A stretch of DNA of 64,000 nt from positions 634,206-698,205 of the forward strand of contig VWZP01001599.1 of assembly GCA_013396995.1 (NCBI GenBank). Reading direction: 5' to 3'. The position numbers and the translations under genes were made by a program. Position 1 is the first letter of the stretch. Every line of letters begins with the position of its first letter. Under the pieces are notes generated by a model that worked only from the letters and a program-made list of their open reading frames with translations, was not told the DNA's origin and did no database searches. Origin of the DNA: Dicaeum eximium. Taxonomy: Eukaryota > Chordata > Aves > Passeriformes > Dicaeidae. This document shows, in pieces, positions 24,570 to 36,330 of this stretch.

Positions 24570-27500
24570 TCTTTCATGCAGCCACTTTGTGATGGTGACT
24601 GGGTTTTTTCACTGCTCAGGGTAAAGAGATTTCAGAATTATAAGCAAACAGCTGAGAACAACCTGAAAGTGCTTACAGCTGCTTAACTTATGGTGTCATT
24701 CAGCTGGACACAGGATACAAGAGTTTAGAAACAGCTTTGGGAACCCTCAAGGAGGAATACATTCCTGATGTCACAGGACACCAGCTCTTGGAACATCTAT
24801 TACACTCACCTCCTGCACCCAATTAGCATTTAAGTCACTCCAGATATGTTAACAGGTAGTTCTGGACAGGAAGGGTCGATGCCCAAACATATATTCTCAT
24901 CTGAATTATATCACTAATAATGAGTTTTCAGGTTTCCCTTTCTGATTCTTTTCAAGCTGAAAGGTAAGTAAGGAAGTTCCTTCACAGAAGCAAGCCAAAA
25001 TTATCCGAAACAAAGGTCATTACTAACTTCGGTGTCTCACATTCCCCTAACTTAAGGAAGAGTAAGAACACTTTAAATAGAAGTGTTAACAGTCCTTTCA
25101 GTCTAGGCAGACATTTTGAGCTGCAAGGAGATAAAGGAGTTACACACAGAAGCCCAAACTGGAAATTAAAATCTGAGAACTACTTTTTACTTAAAACCAA
25201 TTTGGAAACCTTTAATCTTTCTCTTCAGAATAAATCTAAAGAACAGCAATTTTCAAACTAAGGCAGTTTTGGAATGGATTAAAGCAAAGTTTATATTGAA
25301 ATATTTTTTTAACAGAGAGCAGAATGGATTGGTGAAGCTTTGGATGGAATTCAACTCCCCTGGAATATGCCATTTCAAAAAACTAGATATGCTCAAAAAA
25401 AAAAGAATACAATGTAAAAATTTTTATAATTCATTTTGAAATAGCTTCATTCTGATTTTTTGACCCTATGTTGTAACATGAAATATTTAAAAATTCAAAG
25501 ATGAAGAGAAACATTTCTACTTTATTGAAATTAAATGTTTAGTATGAATTCTATAATATTGAGGTGGGATTTTTTTTCCTTTTTTTTTTTCTTTTTCCTT
25601 TATGAAAAACTTTGACATTTGGGAGTTTATTTCACCTTAGGAACTTTTAGTAACAAGTTTTAACATCTTTCGAAAATAGAATGTCCATCATACAGATAGT
25701 TGCAGTTATTGGCTTTTCACCTGGCAGAAAACTTTAACCTGTACTGTGCATGCTATGCTTTCTAAGCTGCACAAACATTAGCTAATACTTTTGAGCATCT
25801 TGAAATCCATTTTAAGGTTAACTGAATGTAGAGCAAACTGTGTGCACTCAAAATATGTACAGGGAAGGCAGGGAAAGCACGGGAAGGACATTATAGTTAC
25901 CTGACATAAAAATAATTTAAAATCTTTGAAAAAAACCAAGAGACAGATTTGGGTTACTGAGCTTTTATATTGTCATCCAGGTGGTTGTTATTGATAAAGT
26001 TATCTTTATCACTTCAGCTTTTTGCAAAATTTTCTCCTTAACTTTGAAATGGTTCATCCTCATTAACTCTTGTATGTGACTACTGCAGTTATCCACTATT
26101 AAACAACTGTATACACCTGTTTCATAGAACAATAAATCATCATTTGTATTGGTTTCAATAAATTGTTAATCCATTGTTCCAGATTGCAAAAGTCAATGAG
26201 TTGGTTAAAGTTAAAGCTTCTCACTGCAAAAACATGTTTTTCCAGTACACTAAAAGTATTTTAGCACTTAAATCTCTATGCAAGATGCTTAGGACACCTG
26301 GTTAAGGAATTCAAGAAGGAATCATGCAATGGACAAGTTAGCATTGGAAAGGAGGCTACTTTTAACATCCTAGCTGAAACAACAGAAGAACAAGGAAATA
26401 TAATCATGTTGCCTCTACTTAGATATTAGAACTTTAGCAGATTTATGAGCTCTCTTAATTTTATCATGAGGCACCTTTGTTCTTTTCATTGACATCAAAA
26501 TGCAACCAAGGTGTCTGAACTGAAGACAAAATGAATGAGACAATTTCTGGTTTTGGTTTCATATGGAGAAAAAAAGCTGTATATATTTTCCCAAACTTTT
26601 TGTTTCCAAAGAGACTAGGTTCATGACTGGCCTCTTAAATGTGTCAAGGCATCCCCTGCATTCCTGCTCCTGAAATCCACCAAACCTCAGGAGGACCTCA
26701 GAACTGCACTGCCATTCCTACCAGTTCTAAGAAGTAAGGTGTCCTTGACATGAGAAATAGCACAGACTAAGGTGAAAGGGATACATGCCCAGTTCTCATA
26801 TCTTCCAATAGATATTGGTCGGATAAACACTCCAACACAGACCCAGGAAGGTCTCCAAGGCCATATAACCTAGGTGTAGTCATAGAAGCACAGACATCTG
26901 GCTTGGAATACAATAATAGAAGAACTATTAAGGAAAAAAAATATAATTTAATCAAATCAAGTCTTTTTTTGAGTCCTTCCAGTATTTTGATTTGGTTCTT
27001 CCCAGCAGTGGTTTTAGTAGGGGCTAAAAAGAGGAGGTCACCTTCCCCTACCTCAGCACTACTGTGATGCAGCATAACTAAGTTTGGTAGATGAAGGAAC
27101 GTGAACCACTTTCTGTTCAGAAAATTGCATTCAGCTTTCTGTTTTGTGACAGCAAAATGTTTATGCTTCTTACCATTCTACCAGCCAGTCTGAGTTTTCT
27201 ACAAAAGTCCATTGTAAAATCCACGGAATTTCTCCAGCATTTATTTTTGCCCTTTCTTTGTAATAACTGAAAGACTGCAGCTTTGAGAAGGTATTTAATA
27301 ATTGACTTTATTTCTTTCAGTCACAGAAAATAGAACTTTGCTTTAAAAAATAGATTAAAAACTCCTGATTCTGTTTGATAAAAAGTGAGTTAATTATACC
27401 ACAGTAAATTCCAGAAGGTCATACTGACATCTGGCGGCCTTTCAGAGATACTAAAATTGCTCCCAGCAAATACTCAATGCAGGAACAGTAACAATATGAA

Positions 27501-28005
27501 AATGACATTGTGGTTCTCTTTGTATCTGTCCACATTTAGCAAGTATTATTCAAGACCTGAGTTAAGAGGTAATGAGTCCACACTGAAGTATGGCATTTAA
27601 TTAGCTGCCATGTTAAGTCACATTTGATGCTGCCCTGGCTGCAGGCATCAGAAGCCACAAGCTTTCATAAATCGCAATTAAGGGTGTCAAAGCTGTCACC
27701 ACCACTCTGCAACTGCTCTGGGAGTTATCAGGATATTTCACAGTGCCACATTTTATTAGGCAGAACTGCAGCCAGTGGAAGTAAATGCATCTTGTTACTA
27801 ATATTGCTATTGTGGGATCTAGTAGATCTAACATGGACCAGAAGTCCATCACAGAAGGCACTAAACAAACCATGAAAATTATGGGCCTGTCCATAGTAGA
27901 TTATAGTCTAATTATAAGGCAAGGAACAACCAACAGATTGAAGCAGACTGAAGGTACTACAGGCCAACACATTTGAGTCCAGTCTCTGAGAAAATGTCAC
28001 TAAAT

Positions 28006-28135
28006 AGCATATATTTTGAGGGGAAAATTTTTTTAAAAAGGAGGCAGAACTCTCCTGTGGTGATGTAAGAGAACCAAACTCTGAGAAGTAAGAGTCCCTT
28101 TCCTGTTAAAACAGCATATATTTTGAGGGGAAAAT
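28006..28135 (+). repeat. 23-bp direct repeat, 107-bp offset
   Basis: AGCATATATTTTGAGGGGAA plus AAT occurs at 28006-28028 and again, identical, at 28113-28135. The DNA between them is not otherwise duplicated, apart from short AGAGAAG/AGTAAGAG echoes. Confidence 0.9.
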
Positions 28136-29158
28136 ATCTCTACTTCATCTGTGGAAGAGATTATTTATGTAAGAGAAGTTCCCCTAAATCAGGTAGAGCA
28201 AAGGTCTTGGGAGACACTCTGCACCACTACTGCTGTGAAAAGAGGAAACAAAATATTGCCTTCTCCCCTCTGGAATAAAGTGCTGTGTGCTTTTGCACTC
28301 ACTGTTGTGAAGTCTCCTATGATGTTTCTAGAGGTTGCTTGTTGAAGAGGGGGAAAAAGTGATCGATTCGCTCCTCCATACACTAAAACACATAAAGAAA
28401 ACAATCTGAGCCTTTGCTGTTAGCTGTCATCAAGAATTTCATTTTAAATCAAGAGAACAAAATCTTGTTAGCAAAGGTTTTCCTGTCAATTCCCAGACTG
28501 CTGATTCCATCACAAGAGATTACCAAGAGCTAAGGTCTCCATCACAGAGAAACAAAGTCCACCAGAAATTGTGTAATAAATGATATAAACTTCATCCTAA
28601 ATCTGTTCAAGCAATGTGTAGATATTTCCCACACAGAGGAAATTCTGAAGGACATTTAATAATATTAAAACTCTTCGGGATTTTTTGTGACATTTTGGTT
28701 CATTTAATTTTTTCTGCCACAATGTTTTAAGTTTAAGGGTGAGGTAGCCTGCCTATAGTTTATGGGCTATATCTACAATATTGCCTGAATGATTCATTCA
28801 GTTTGCAACCTACCAGCCTACCGGACCCTTTCCCTGTGTCCTTCAAATGCAGGCAGAAAACATATCATAATCTAAACAAATTATTGTCATAGCTCAGCAC
28901 TTGCTTCCTGAAGCCTGGCATCTTGTGCTCCCTATCCATACAATCGAAAGGAAAGAACTTTCTGACTGCAAAACCCAACACCCACTAACACTTGGGTGCT
29001 ACAGGTCCATTCCATGAAGAGGCACAAACACTTTTTAGTGGTCCATCCAAAAGTCCTGCTTAATGCTTTGCTTCCCCCATGCAGGATCCCAAGTTCCACC
29101 ATTTCATGACAGAAAAGTGCCAGAAGAAGTGGCCAGCTTCTGGGATGGGAGAAGATGT

Positions 29159-29200
29159 GAGGGCAGGTTTCTGAGGACAGGTTTGTGAGGACAGGTTTGG
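29159..29200 (+). repeat. 14-bp tandem repeat, three copies
   Basis: Units GAGGGCAGGTTTCT, GAGGACAGGTTTGT and GAGGACAGGTTTGG follow each other without spacing. They differ at one to three positions. Confidence 0.9.
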
Positions 29201-31035
29201 GCAGCATGATGCAGGCAAAGAAAGGAAACAGAGGAGCTGAGATGAGGAATAGCCTCAGGAGTCTGTTCTGTTAAGGACACTATTCCATACCAGTGGTCCC
29301 AGGGATAAGCAAAGAAGAGATGCTTTTGAAGGAAGAAAAAAATTCTTCAGGGACCAAGTCCAGCAAAAAAGGAGGCATGGTATAGAAAGAAAAATATAAT
29401 CTAGATGTAAAGAATTAGTCTCTTAATATGTATGGAAGAGAAACCTTCTAAGCAGATGCTGATGAGCTTGCAGAGTATGACTGCATATTATGATTGCCCT
29501 GCAGTCACAGTTCTTCAGTTGCAATAAAAAAAATATCGATGGAGCTTTTTATTATAACCACTGAAACAAACACATTAGGCTAATGACCTAAAACCAGTAA
29601 AATATCCCAGTTAGTCCAATGTTTGCAAATTGTCACACAGAACATTTCATGTTACCACAAGGCACCTACAGTAACTTCTAAAATTTAGTTCATCTTTGCT
29701 TCTTACTGATCCATAGGCTTTTAAAATCTTGCAGTTTGCACTATGTTACTCAGTTGATACTTATAAAAAAAGATATGTGATTGTCAACAGAGAGCTATTT
29801 CTAAGGGGAATTTTTTAAAACAAGCATGATAATTTATTTTTAAGGACTTATAAGAATGTCTTTGCGGCACATTCATCTGAGGTATCTACTTATTAACCAG
29901 TACAGTTCACTGGCTGTATATTTAGAAGCCAGAGAATGAATTAAAGTTATTATCACTAGTGCTAAATTCAAAGGTGTAGCGAGTTTGAAAAATGAGTATG
30001 TTTTATGCATGCTTTAGTCTGCTAAACAAGCAAAGCTACCAGTGTTGGTGAAAACCTAAATCACAATAGGAAAACTGAAGATTTGTAATCATGAAGGAGT
30101 ATATTCATCATTTTCTATATTAATATAAAATCTGCAAATCTTCAATAAACTACAGCATACCCAAAACCAAAGAACTCAAACCTGGAGAACTTCACAGGCA
30201 CAACCACATTCAAAAAATGAATGTATACTGAAAACTAAAAGAATTTGATACTGATAAACCAGAGGAATCCAATTCTTAGATGTAGTAATATGCTACTGCT
30301 TCAATATAATTTCAAAAACCCAAATCTTTGTACATAATGAAGAGATTTTCAAAGAGTTCAAAAGACACTGCACAGGACCTGTAGCTCCAGCCTAGAGCAA
30401 AAGAAAATCTAACATTGAAACAGCTGTTGACAGCAGCTTTAACATCTGTTTCACAACCACAGCCTCAAGAGACTGCTGGAGAAAAGCTTTTGGCAAAATA
30501 TATACTGACTTGGTCAGGAAATTCATATTGCTCTTCATCTTAGCTCCTCACCACCAAAAGATCTTTCTCAGTTCTGGCACTGAGGACAGCCTACCACTCT
30601 GGAGCTGTTAAGGTCATGAAGATGTTTGCAACTGAATTATACATGTATTTTCTAAATTAATTAATTAAGAGAAACTACATCTGACAGAAAACTTAAGGCA
30701 AAAGTTAGTCAAGCACTACTAAACTATTCAATATACAGTAGCAGAGCACAAGGAATAGTTGTCTGTATCTAACTGGTATATTATTAGAAAAGGATACTCA
30801 AAAGAACTTGCACACATGAGTTTGAACTTTGATATTTATATATTACTTTATAATGTTTCTTTCTCTTCAAAACATAACTCCAGAAGAATTTTTGAACTAT
30901 TCAGGAGCATGTCAGAATAGGCCCATCAAGTAGAGAACTCCTGCTTATCATTGAATTGAAATTCTGTTTTACAGCCTATATGGGATGGTGCCAAAGGAGG
31001 GCAGACGTTGCTTCTGACAGTCACCAATACAGCAA

Positions 31036-31069
31036 GTCCTGCTGGGTCACTCCAAATGTCCAGCAGGAC
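31036..31069. repeat. 10-bp perfect inverted repeat
   Basis: Arms GTCCTGCTGG (31036-31045) and CCAGCAGGAC (31060-31069) are separated by 14 bp. A GC-rich hairpin is possible. It is too short for a microRNA precursor. Confidence 0.85.
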
Positions 31070-32106
31070 ATCTGACAGCAACAGCTGACTGCAGGAGTAA
31101 AAGGCCTTTGAGCACCAGCTGAGTCCCTGGAATTCTTTTTTTCCACTTTCAAAAAATCTATTATTTTGAGGACATTCACACAGAATATGTAAAAAAATGT
31201 GCCTACAATGTAGTTGGATTGCCACACTCCTGTGTCCTCATACAAACCTTAAAACAAGATTCTATGAAAGAGAAAAATTTTTCATTTTTACAGTCTCCTG
31301 ATTACAGAAAATATATGTCTCCAGGTGTATATATCACATATGAAGCAATTACACTGGCTGGTTTTAATAGAAATTTTATATAAAGAAATTTTTTAAAATT
31401 TATATAATTTATTTATATAATTTTAAATCTAAATTTTTTATTTTATATAAAGGAATACTGTAGGAGAAAATTGTGTGGATGAGGGGAGGTAGGCCTAGAA
31501 AAACTAAGAAATTAATACATGTATCTACATGTATTGATTACTCTATAAGGCAGAAATATTAGCTACTAGAAATTATTATCTCCCAAACTGCACTTTAATA
31601 TTTACTGTGTTCACTTTCACAGCAGCAGAAGCAAGCATGCACATATGCCCCAGCTCTATCTCAGGGCATTAGTCCATTAATTCAAATAATGAGTGTTAGA
31701 GCAGCATTAACCTTGAGATACTTTCTGTTAGAAAATACTCCCCACGCTATCTTAACTATTAGCATTTCTATTTACACAATATGATAGAATTGTTATCACT
31801 CCCAATTTAAGAACAATTTTTATCCTTGGAAAATTTAAATTGCTGCTGTATAGCTTTATTTATTGACATAAAGAGCCCAGGGAGTACAACAGTTTAACAA
31901 TGAAAAAAATTTTTCTAGTATTTAATCTGTATCTCCTGTCTCATCGTAAGGCCATTTCCTCAAGTCCTATTACTTCAGGGATGGCAGGAGAGACCAACCT
32001 CTGCCTCACAACAGCTTCCTTTCAGGTAGTTGTAGAGAGGCTCTCCGAGCCTCTTCTGAAAAATAAACAAACCCAGATCCCTCAGCCGCTCCTCATAAAA
32101 CACATT

Positions 32107-32295
32107 CTAGACCCTACTCAAACCGTGTTGCATCTCAATGTCCTTTAAAGAGGCCCAGAACTGAACACAGTACTTGAGGTGCAGCCTCACCAATGCTAAC
32201 TGCAAGGGGATGATCACTGCCCTGGCACTGCTGTACCCACTGTTCTTGCTACAAGCCAAGATACCATTGGCCTTTTTGGCCACCTGGGCATACAC
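32107..32295 (-). pseudogene. CR1 ORF2 C-terminal fragment
   Basis: A 62-codon frame holds the conserved CR1 C-terminal segment 'QVAKKANGILACSKNSG...ALVRLHLKYCVQFWA'. It is read in frame with neither a start nor the upstream RT piece. Its identical twin is at 33717-33905. Confidence 0.85.
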
Positions 32296-32355
32296 TGGCT
32301 CATGTCCAGCTGGCTGTGAACCAGCACTCCCAAGTCCCTTTCTGCCAAACAGCTT

Positions 32356-32559
32356 TCAAGTTACTCCTGCCAGGCCTGTCGTGCTGTATCCAGTTGCTGC
32401 AATGTGAGTGGGAGGACCTGGCACCTTATTGAAGCTCTTGCCTTTGTCCTCAGCCCATTGAGGGAGTCTGTCCAGTTCCCTCTGCAGGGCCTCCCTACTT
32501 TTGAGCAGATCAACACTCCCACCCAACTTAGTGTTGTCTGCAGATTTACAAGGGTGCAA
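32356..32559 (-). pseudogene. CR1 reverse transcriptase core, catalytic motif lost
   Basis: A 67-codon open stretch covers the RT palm and thumb start: SADNTKLGGSVDLL, then the 'ALQRELDRLPQWAE' helix. The catalytic position, normally F-A-D-D in CR1, reads S-A-D-N (32533-32544). The second of the paired metal-binding aspartates is therefore Asn, and the enzyme would be dead even without the surrounding stops. The same fragment recurs at 33966-34169. Confidence 0.85.
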
Positions 32560-32991
32560 TCAATCCCCACATCCAGATCATCAATAAAGGTGTTACACAG
32601 GATCAGCCCTAAAACTCAACCCTGGGTAACACCACTAGAGGCCGGCTGACAACTGGATTTAACTCCACAATTCTCTGGCCCTGGCCATCCAGCCAGTTTT
32701 TTACCCACCAAAGAGTTCACCCATCCAATCTGCGAGCAGACAGTTTTTCTAGGAGGATGATGTGGGAGACAGTGCTAAACACTTTACTGAAGTCTAGATA
32801 GACAACGTCCTCAGCCTTTCCCTCATCTACTAATCGGGTCACTTTGTCACAGAAGAAGACCACAGAAGGTTAATCAAGCTTTTGTAAATCCATGTTGTCT
32901 GGGCTTGATCCCCTAGCTGTCCAGCATGTGCCATGTAATGGCACTCAGGATGATCTCGTCCATAACTTTGCCTGGAACTGAGGTCAGATTG

Positions 32992-32992
32992 N
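32992..32992. other. Single N: assembly join
   Basis: The only ambiguous base in the window sits exactly between the two copies of the 1609-bp duplication. Some scaffolders place a single N where two contigs are joined with an estimated gap of zero or less, and that fits contigs with unmerged overlapping ends. Confidence 0.9.
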
Positions 32993-33716
32993 AAGAAATT
33001 TTTAAAAATTTATATAATTTATTTATATAATTTTAAATCTAAATTTTTTATTTTATATAAAGGAATACTGTAGGAGAAAATTGTGTGGATGAGGGGAGGT
33101 AGGCCTAGAAAAACTAAGAAATTAATACATGTATCTACATGTATTGATTACTCTATAAGGCAGAAATATTAGCTACTAGAAATTATTATCTCCCAAACTG
33201 CACTTTAATATTTACTGTGTTCACTTTCACAGCAGCAGAAGCAAGCATGCACATATGCCCCAGCTCTATCTCAGGGCATTAGTCCATTAATTCAAATAAT
33301 GAGTGTTAGAGCAGCATTAACCTTGAGATACTTTCTGTTAGAAAATACTCCCCACGCTATCTTAACTATTAGCATTTCTATTTACACAATATGATAGAAT
33401 TGTTATCACTCCCAATTTAAGAACAATTTTTATCCTTGGAAAATTTAAATTGCTGCTGTATAGCTTTATTTATTGACATAAAGAGCCCAGGGAGTACAAC
33501 AGTTTAACAATGAAAAAAATTTTTCTAGTATTTAATCTGTATCTCCTGTCTCATCATAGGGCCATTTCCTCAAGTCCTATTACTTCAGGGATGGCAGGAG
33601 AGACCAACCTCTGCCTCACAACAGCTTCCTTTTAGGTAGTTGTAGAGAGGCTCTCCGAGCCTCTTCTGAAAAATAAACAAACCCAGATCCCTCAGCCGCT
33701 CCTCATAAAACACATT

Positions 33717-33905
33717 CTAGACCCTACTCAAACCGTGTTGCATCTCAATGTCCTTTAAAGAGGCCCAGAACTGAACACAGTACTTGAGGTGCAGCCTCAC
33801 CAATGCTAACTGCAAGGGGATGATCACTGCCCTGGCACTGCTGTACCCACTGTTCTTGCTACAAGCCAAGATACCATTGGCCTTTTTGGCCACCTGGGCA
33901 TACAC
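33717..33905 (-). pseudogene. CR1 ORF2 C-terminal fragment, second copy
   Basis: Identical in translation to 32107-32295 and in the same position relative to the duplication. It carries no independent information if the duplication is an assembly artefact. Confidence 0.85.
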
Positions 33906-33965
33906 TGGCTCATGTCCAGCTGGCTGTGAACCAGCACTCCCAAGTCCCTTTCTGCCAAACAGCTT

Positions 33966-34169
33966 TCAAGTTACTCCTGCCAGGCCTGTCGTGCTGTATC
34001 CAGTTGCTGCAATGTGAGTGGGAGGACCTGGCACCTTATTGAAGCTCTTGCCTTTGTCCTCAGCCCATTGAGGGAGTCTGTCCAGTTCCCTCTGCAGGGC
34101 CTCCCTACTTTTGAGCAGATCAACACTCCCACCCAACTTAGTGTTGTCTGCAGATTTACAAGGGTGCAA
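33966..34169 (-). pseudogene. CR1 RT core, second copy
   Basis: Identical to 32356-32559, including the S-A-D-N motif at 34143-34154. The shared inactivating change shows that the mutation predates the duplication, or that the two are the same locus. Confidence 0.85.
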
Positions 34170-34794
34170 TCAATCCCCACATCCAGATCATCAATAAAGG
34201 TGTTACACAGGATCAGCCCTAAAACTCAACCCTGGGTAACACCACTAGAGGCCGGCTGACAACTGGATTTAACTCCACAATTCTCTGGCCCTGGCCATCC
34301 AGCCAGTTTTTTACCCACCAAAGAGTTCACCCATCCAATCTGCGAGCAGACAGTTTTTCTAGGAGGATGATGTGGGAGACAGTGCTAAACACTTTACTGA
34401 AGTCTAGATAGACAACGTCCTCAGCCTTTCCCTCATCTACTAATCGGGTCACTTTGTCACAGAAGAAGACCACAGAAGGTTAATCAAGCTTTTGTAAATC
34501 CATGTTGTCTGGGCTTGATCCCCTAGCTGTCCAGCATGTGCCATGTAATGGCACTCAGGATGATCTCGTCCATAACTTTGCCTGGAACTGAGGTCAGATT
34601 GGTAGGCCTGTCATTCCCTAGATCATTCATGTGGCCCTTCTTGTAAGTGGGCATTACAGTTGCTAATTTCCAGTCAGCTGGAACTTCTCCAGTAAATCAG
34701 GACTATGGGTAGATGGTTGAGAGTGCTTGAGAGAGTGATTGAGTGGTTGGAGTGTCTTCATGCAGCCCTGGAGATGCTGCTGTCTTTCCCTGCC

Positions 34795-35430
34795 TCAAAG
34801 ACGCATTGCTGGCTCAAGTTCAATTTTTTTGGCCACCAGGACCCAGAGTTCTTTTTCTGCAAAGTTCCTTCCCAGTTGACCAGCCTAGTAGAGTATACCA
34901 ATCTGGAATACTGTATTTGTCCTTAGGTACAGGACTTGCCATATCCCTATTTTGTACTTCATTACATTTTGATTTGTCCATTTGTCCAGGCTGTCAGCAT
35001 TTTTCTGAATGGCAACACAGCCATTTGGGGTATCAACCAGTCCCTCTTCAAACTCCCTAAGAGTGCACTTTGTCCTATAATTCACGTCAGTAATGAAGGT
35101 TTTAAACTCTGTTGGCCCTAACACCAGCCTCCAGGACTAGTAACTGGCCTCTTTCTGTACTTCAGGCTTAGACCACAGCACTTAGAGCACAGGTGCTCAA
35201 GCAGTCAGGCCATTTGCAAGCCACATCCCCATACACTTATCTAGCCTGTACTCTGTCACTTATGAGAAACAGTGCTGCAGTACTGTTAAAGACAGGATTA
35301 AAAATATTCACCACTCTTCCTTCATCTACCAAGCAATTCTTCTTATCATAGAAGGTATTGTGTTGGTAAGCATGACTTTTGCTACATAAACCCACACTGA
35401 CTGCTCCAGATCATCATCCTGGCCCTTGTA
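34795..35430 (-). mobile_element. Older CR1 fragment with decayed RT
   Basis: On the minus strand the order is 'GF..K' near 35390, a 'YDKKNCLVDEGRVVNIF' stretch near 35320, then after a degraded gap 'LGPTEFKTFITDV' (35120-35080), 'LDKWTNQNVMKYK' near 34980, and the DLGVLV-equivalent near 34840. This is the CR1 RT domain order. The catalytic motif position reads F-E-E-G (35041-35052) instead of F-A-D-D. Divergence and internal loss are greater than in the neighbouring CR1 at 33556-34730, so this is an older insertion next to which the younger one now lies. Confidence 0.75.
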
Positions 35431-35754
35431 TTAGGAAACTCACTCACTCCTCACTCCCTGGGACCTGGATGGAGCATATCCTTCTGGAAGTTAAAGATAG
35501 CTGATTTAGTCTTCAATACCTAAGCTGTATACTCCAACATATAGCAAGATGATCTGCCTCATCACTTTATCTTCTTGAATTTTTAGCTACTTATAGAAAT
35601 ACAGAAGTAAAACATTATTGATAGCAGCTTAGATTCCTGAGGCATAAAATCTTAGATCATGAGTTCTAATCCTTCACCCCAAGATGAGAAAAAATATATT
35701 TAGACTATTCTTAAGAGATGTCAGTCTGATTTGTTCTCAGAAATTTTCATTAAT
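35431..35754. other. Unassigned DNA between CR1 fragments
   Basis: About 320 bp without a clear match. It may include further decayed CR1 sequence near 35431-35520, but I cannot align it confidently. Confidence 0.4.
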
Positions 35755-36330
35755 GGGAATCCCACCCAATGCCTCGGTAGCTTGTTCCTGAGGAATCCTT
35801 ATAACTAGAAATTTCCACCAATCTCAACTCTCCCTTAGAGAAAAGTAAGTTAAATTCCTGCACATAATGGACATGTGGAGGTCACTCTCTAGTTTCCTTT
35901 TGCAACTGCTTTTAATCTCCACTATTCCTCTTCTAGAAGAAAACAACTCAAATGTTCAGCCTTTTGTCCTAAATTTTATACTTTAAACTTCTGATTATTT
36001 TTATTACTCTCTTAACCTGCTCTCTGCAATTTTTCAGCATCTGCTTTAGCATGAAATACCCAGTGCGGTGATCAAACTCCAGCTGAAGCCTTACTACTCC
36101 TGCCAACTTAGCAGAATGATTAGTTGCCATGCCCTCAGTACAAAACTTGCATTAGCATATCGCAGAACAACACCTCTTGTGAATGGCTTAGCATTGTGCT
36201 GTTTAGTCAAAACCAGTTTGTATTCACTCAAATCCTTCTTTTCTATGTTAGGTGTAGTACTTTGCTTTATACTAATTCTTAGCCACGGATCCTTGTTCTG
36301 CCCTTTTGTGCAATATCATCTTAATATCCA
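35755..36330 (-). mobile_element. Ancient CR1 3' region
   Basis: On the plus strand the text follows the reverse complement of the CR1 C-terminal and 3' region. AATCCCACCCAATGCCTCGG begins it, then a TTTCCTTTTGCAACTGC part, the CTCAAATGTTCAGCCTTTTG part, a TGATCAAACTCCAGCTGAAG part and finally CAGTTTGTATTCACTCAAATCCTTC. Similarity is low but collinear over almost 600 bp, which suggests an old copy. The 89-codon frame at 36068-36337 on the plus strand is antisense to the element and not a gene. Confidence 0.55.

Larger units (their letters stand above)
24570..31382. other. AT-rich unique DNA with minor repeats
   Basis: No gene or recognised mobile element. It includes a T-rich low-complexity stretch (25569-25600), a 23-bp direct repeat (28006-28028 and 28113-28135), a 14-bp triple tandem (29159-29200) and a 10-bp inverted repeat (31036-31069). 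Open frames up to 103 codons carry no motif. The segment 27600-27850 is low in simple sequence and could be conserved noncoding DNA, but that cannot be judged from one sequence. Confidence 0.55.
31383..32991 (+). repeat. Copy 1 of a 1609-bp tandem duplication
   Basis: Every base of this segment is matched at an offset of 1610 by 32993-34601, except four substitutions I can find: 31394 (t/a), 31946 (g/a), 31949 (a/g) and 32023 (c/t). That is about 99.75% identity with no indel. Copy 1 ends directly at the single N (32992). It holds an AT-rich unique part (31383-31945) and a CR1 fragment (31946-32991). Confidence 0.98.
31946..32991 (-). mobile_element. CR1 LINE ORF2 fragment (copy 1)
   Basis: On the minus strand this gives, in order, the CR1 reverse transcriptase fingers/palm with the 'VTQG' turn, the catalytic-motif region, and the C-terminal 'VAKKANGIL...YCVQFWA' block. 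It then stops at the 'GNGLK'-equivalent point near 31946-31950. The last part of ORF2, the 3' UTR and the terminal octamers are missing. Frames are broken by stops and shifts. The break at 32991 is the assembly join, not a biological end. Confidence 0.9.
32993..34601 (+). repeat. Copy 2 of the 1609-bp tandem duplication
   Basis: Begins directly after the N and matches copy 1 to its last base. The sequence then runs on past 34601 through the same CR1 without a break. Copy 2 is therefore continuous with the right flank and copy 1 with the left flank, as expected if both represent one locus seen from two contigs. Confidence 0.98.
33556..34730 (-). mobile_element. CR1 LINE ORF2 fragment (copy 2, extends to 5' side)
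   Basis: Carries the same CR1 as copy 1 plus about 130 bp more on its 5' side (34602-34730). That extra part encodes the 'GEVPADWKLA..TPTYKKG' region of the RT. Combined, one CR1 copy of about 1.2 kb is represented, 5'-truncated near 34730 and lacking its 3' end. It is older than the fragment at 3107-3340, judging by its many stops. Confidence 0.85.

Noticed and set aside
31036..31069. MicroRNA-like hairpin
   Set aside because: The 10-bp stem and 34-bp total length are far too short for a microRNA precursor.
31946..34730. Active CR1 reverse transcriptase
   Set aside because: Stops, frame changes, a lost catalytic aspartate (S-A-D-N) and missing 5' and 3' parts show a dead fragment.
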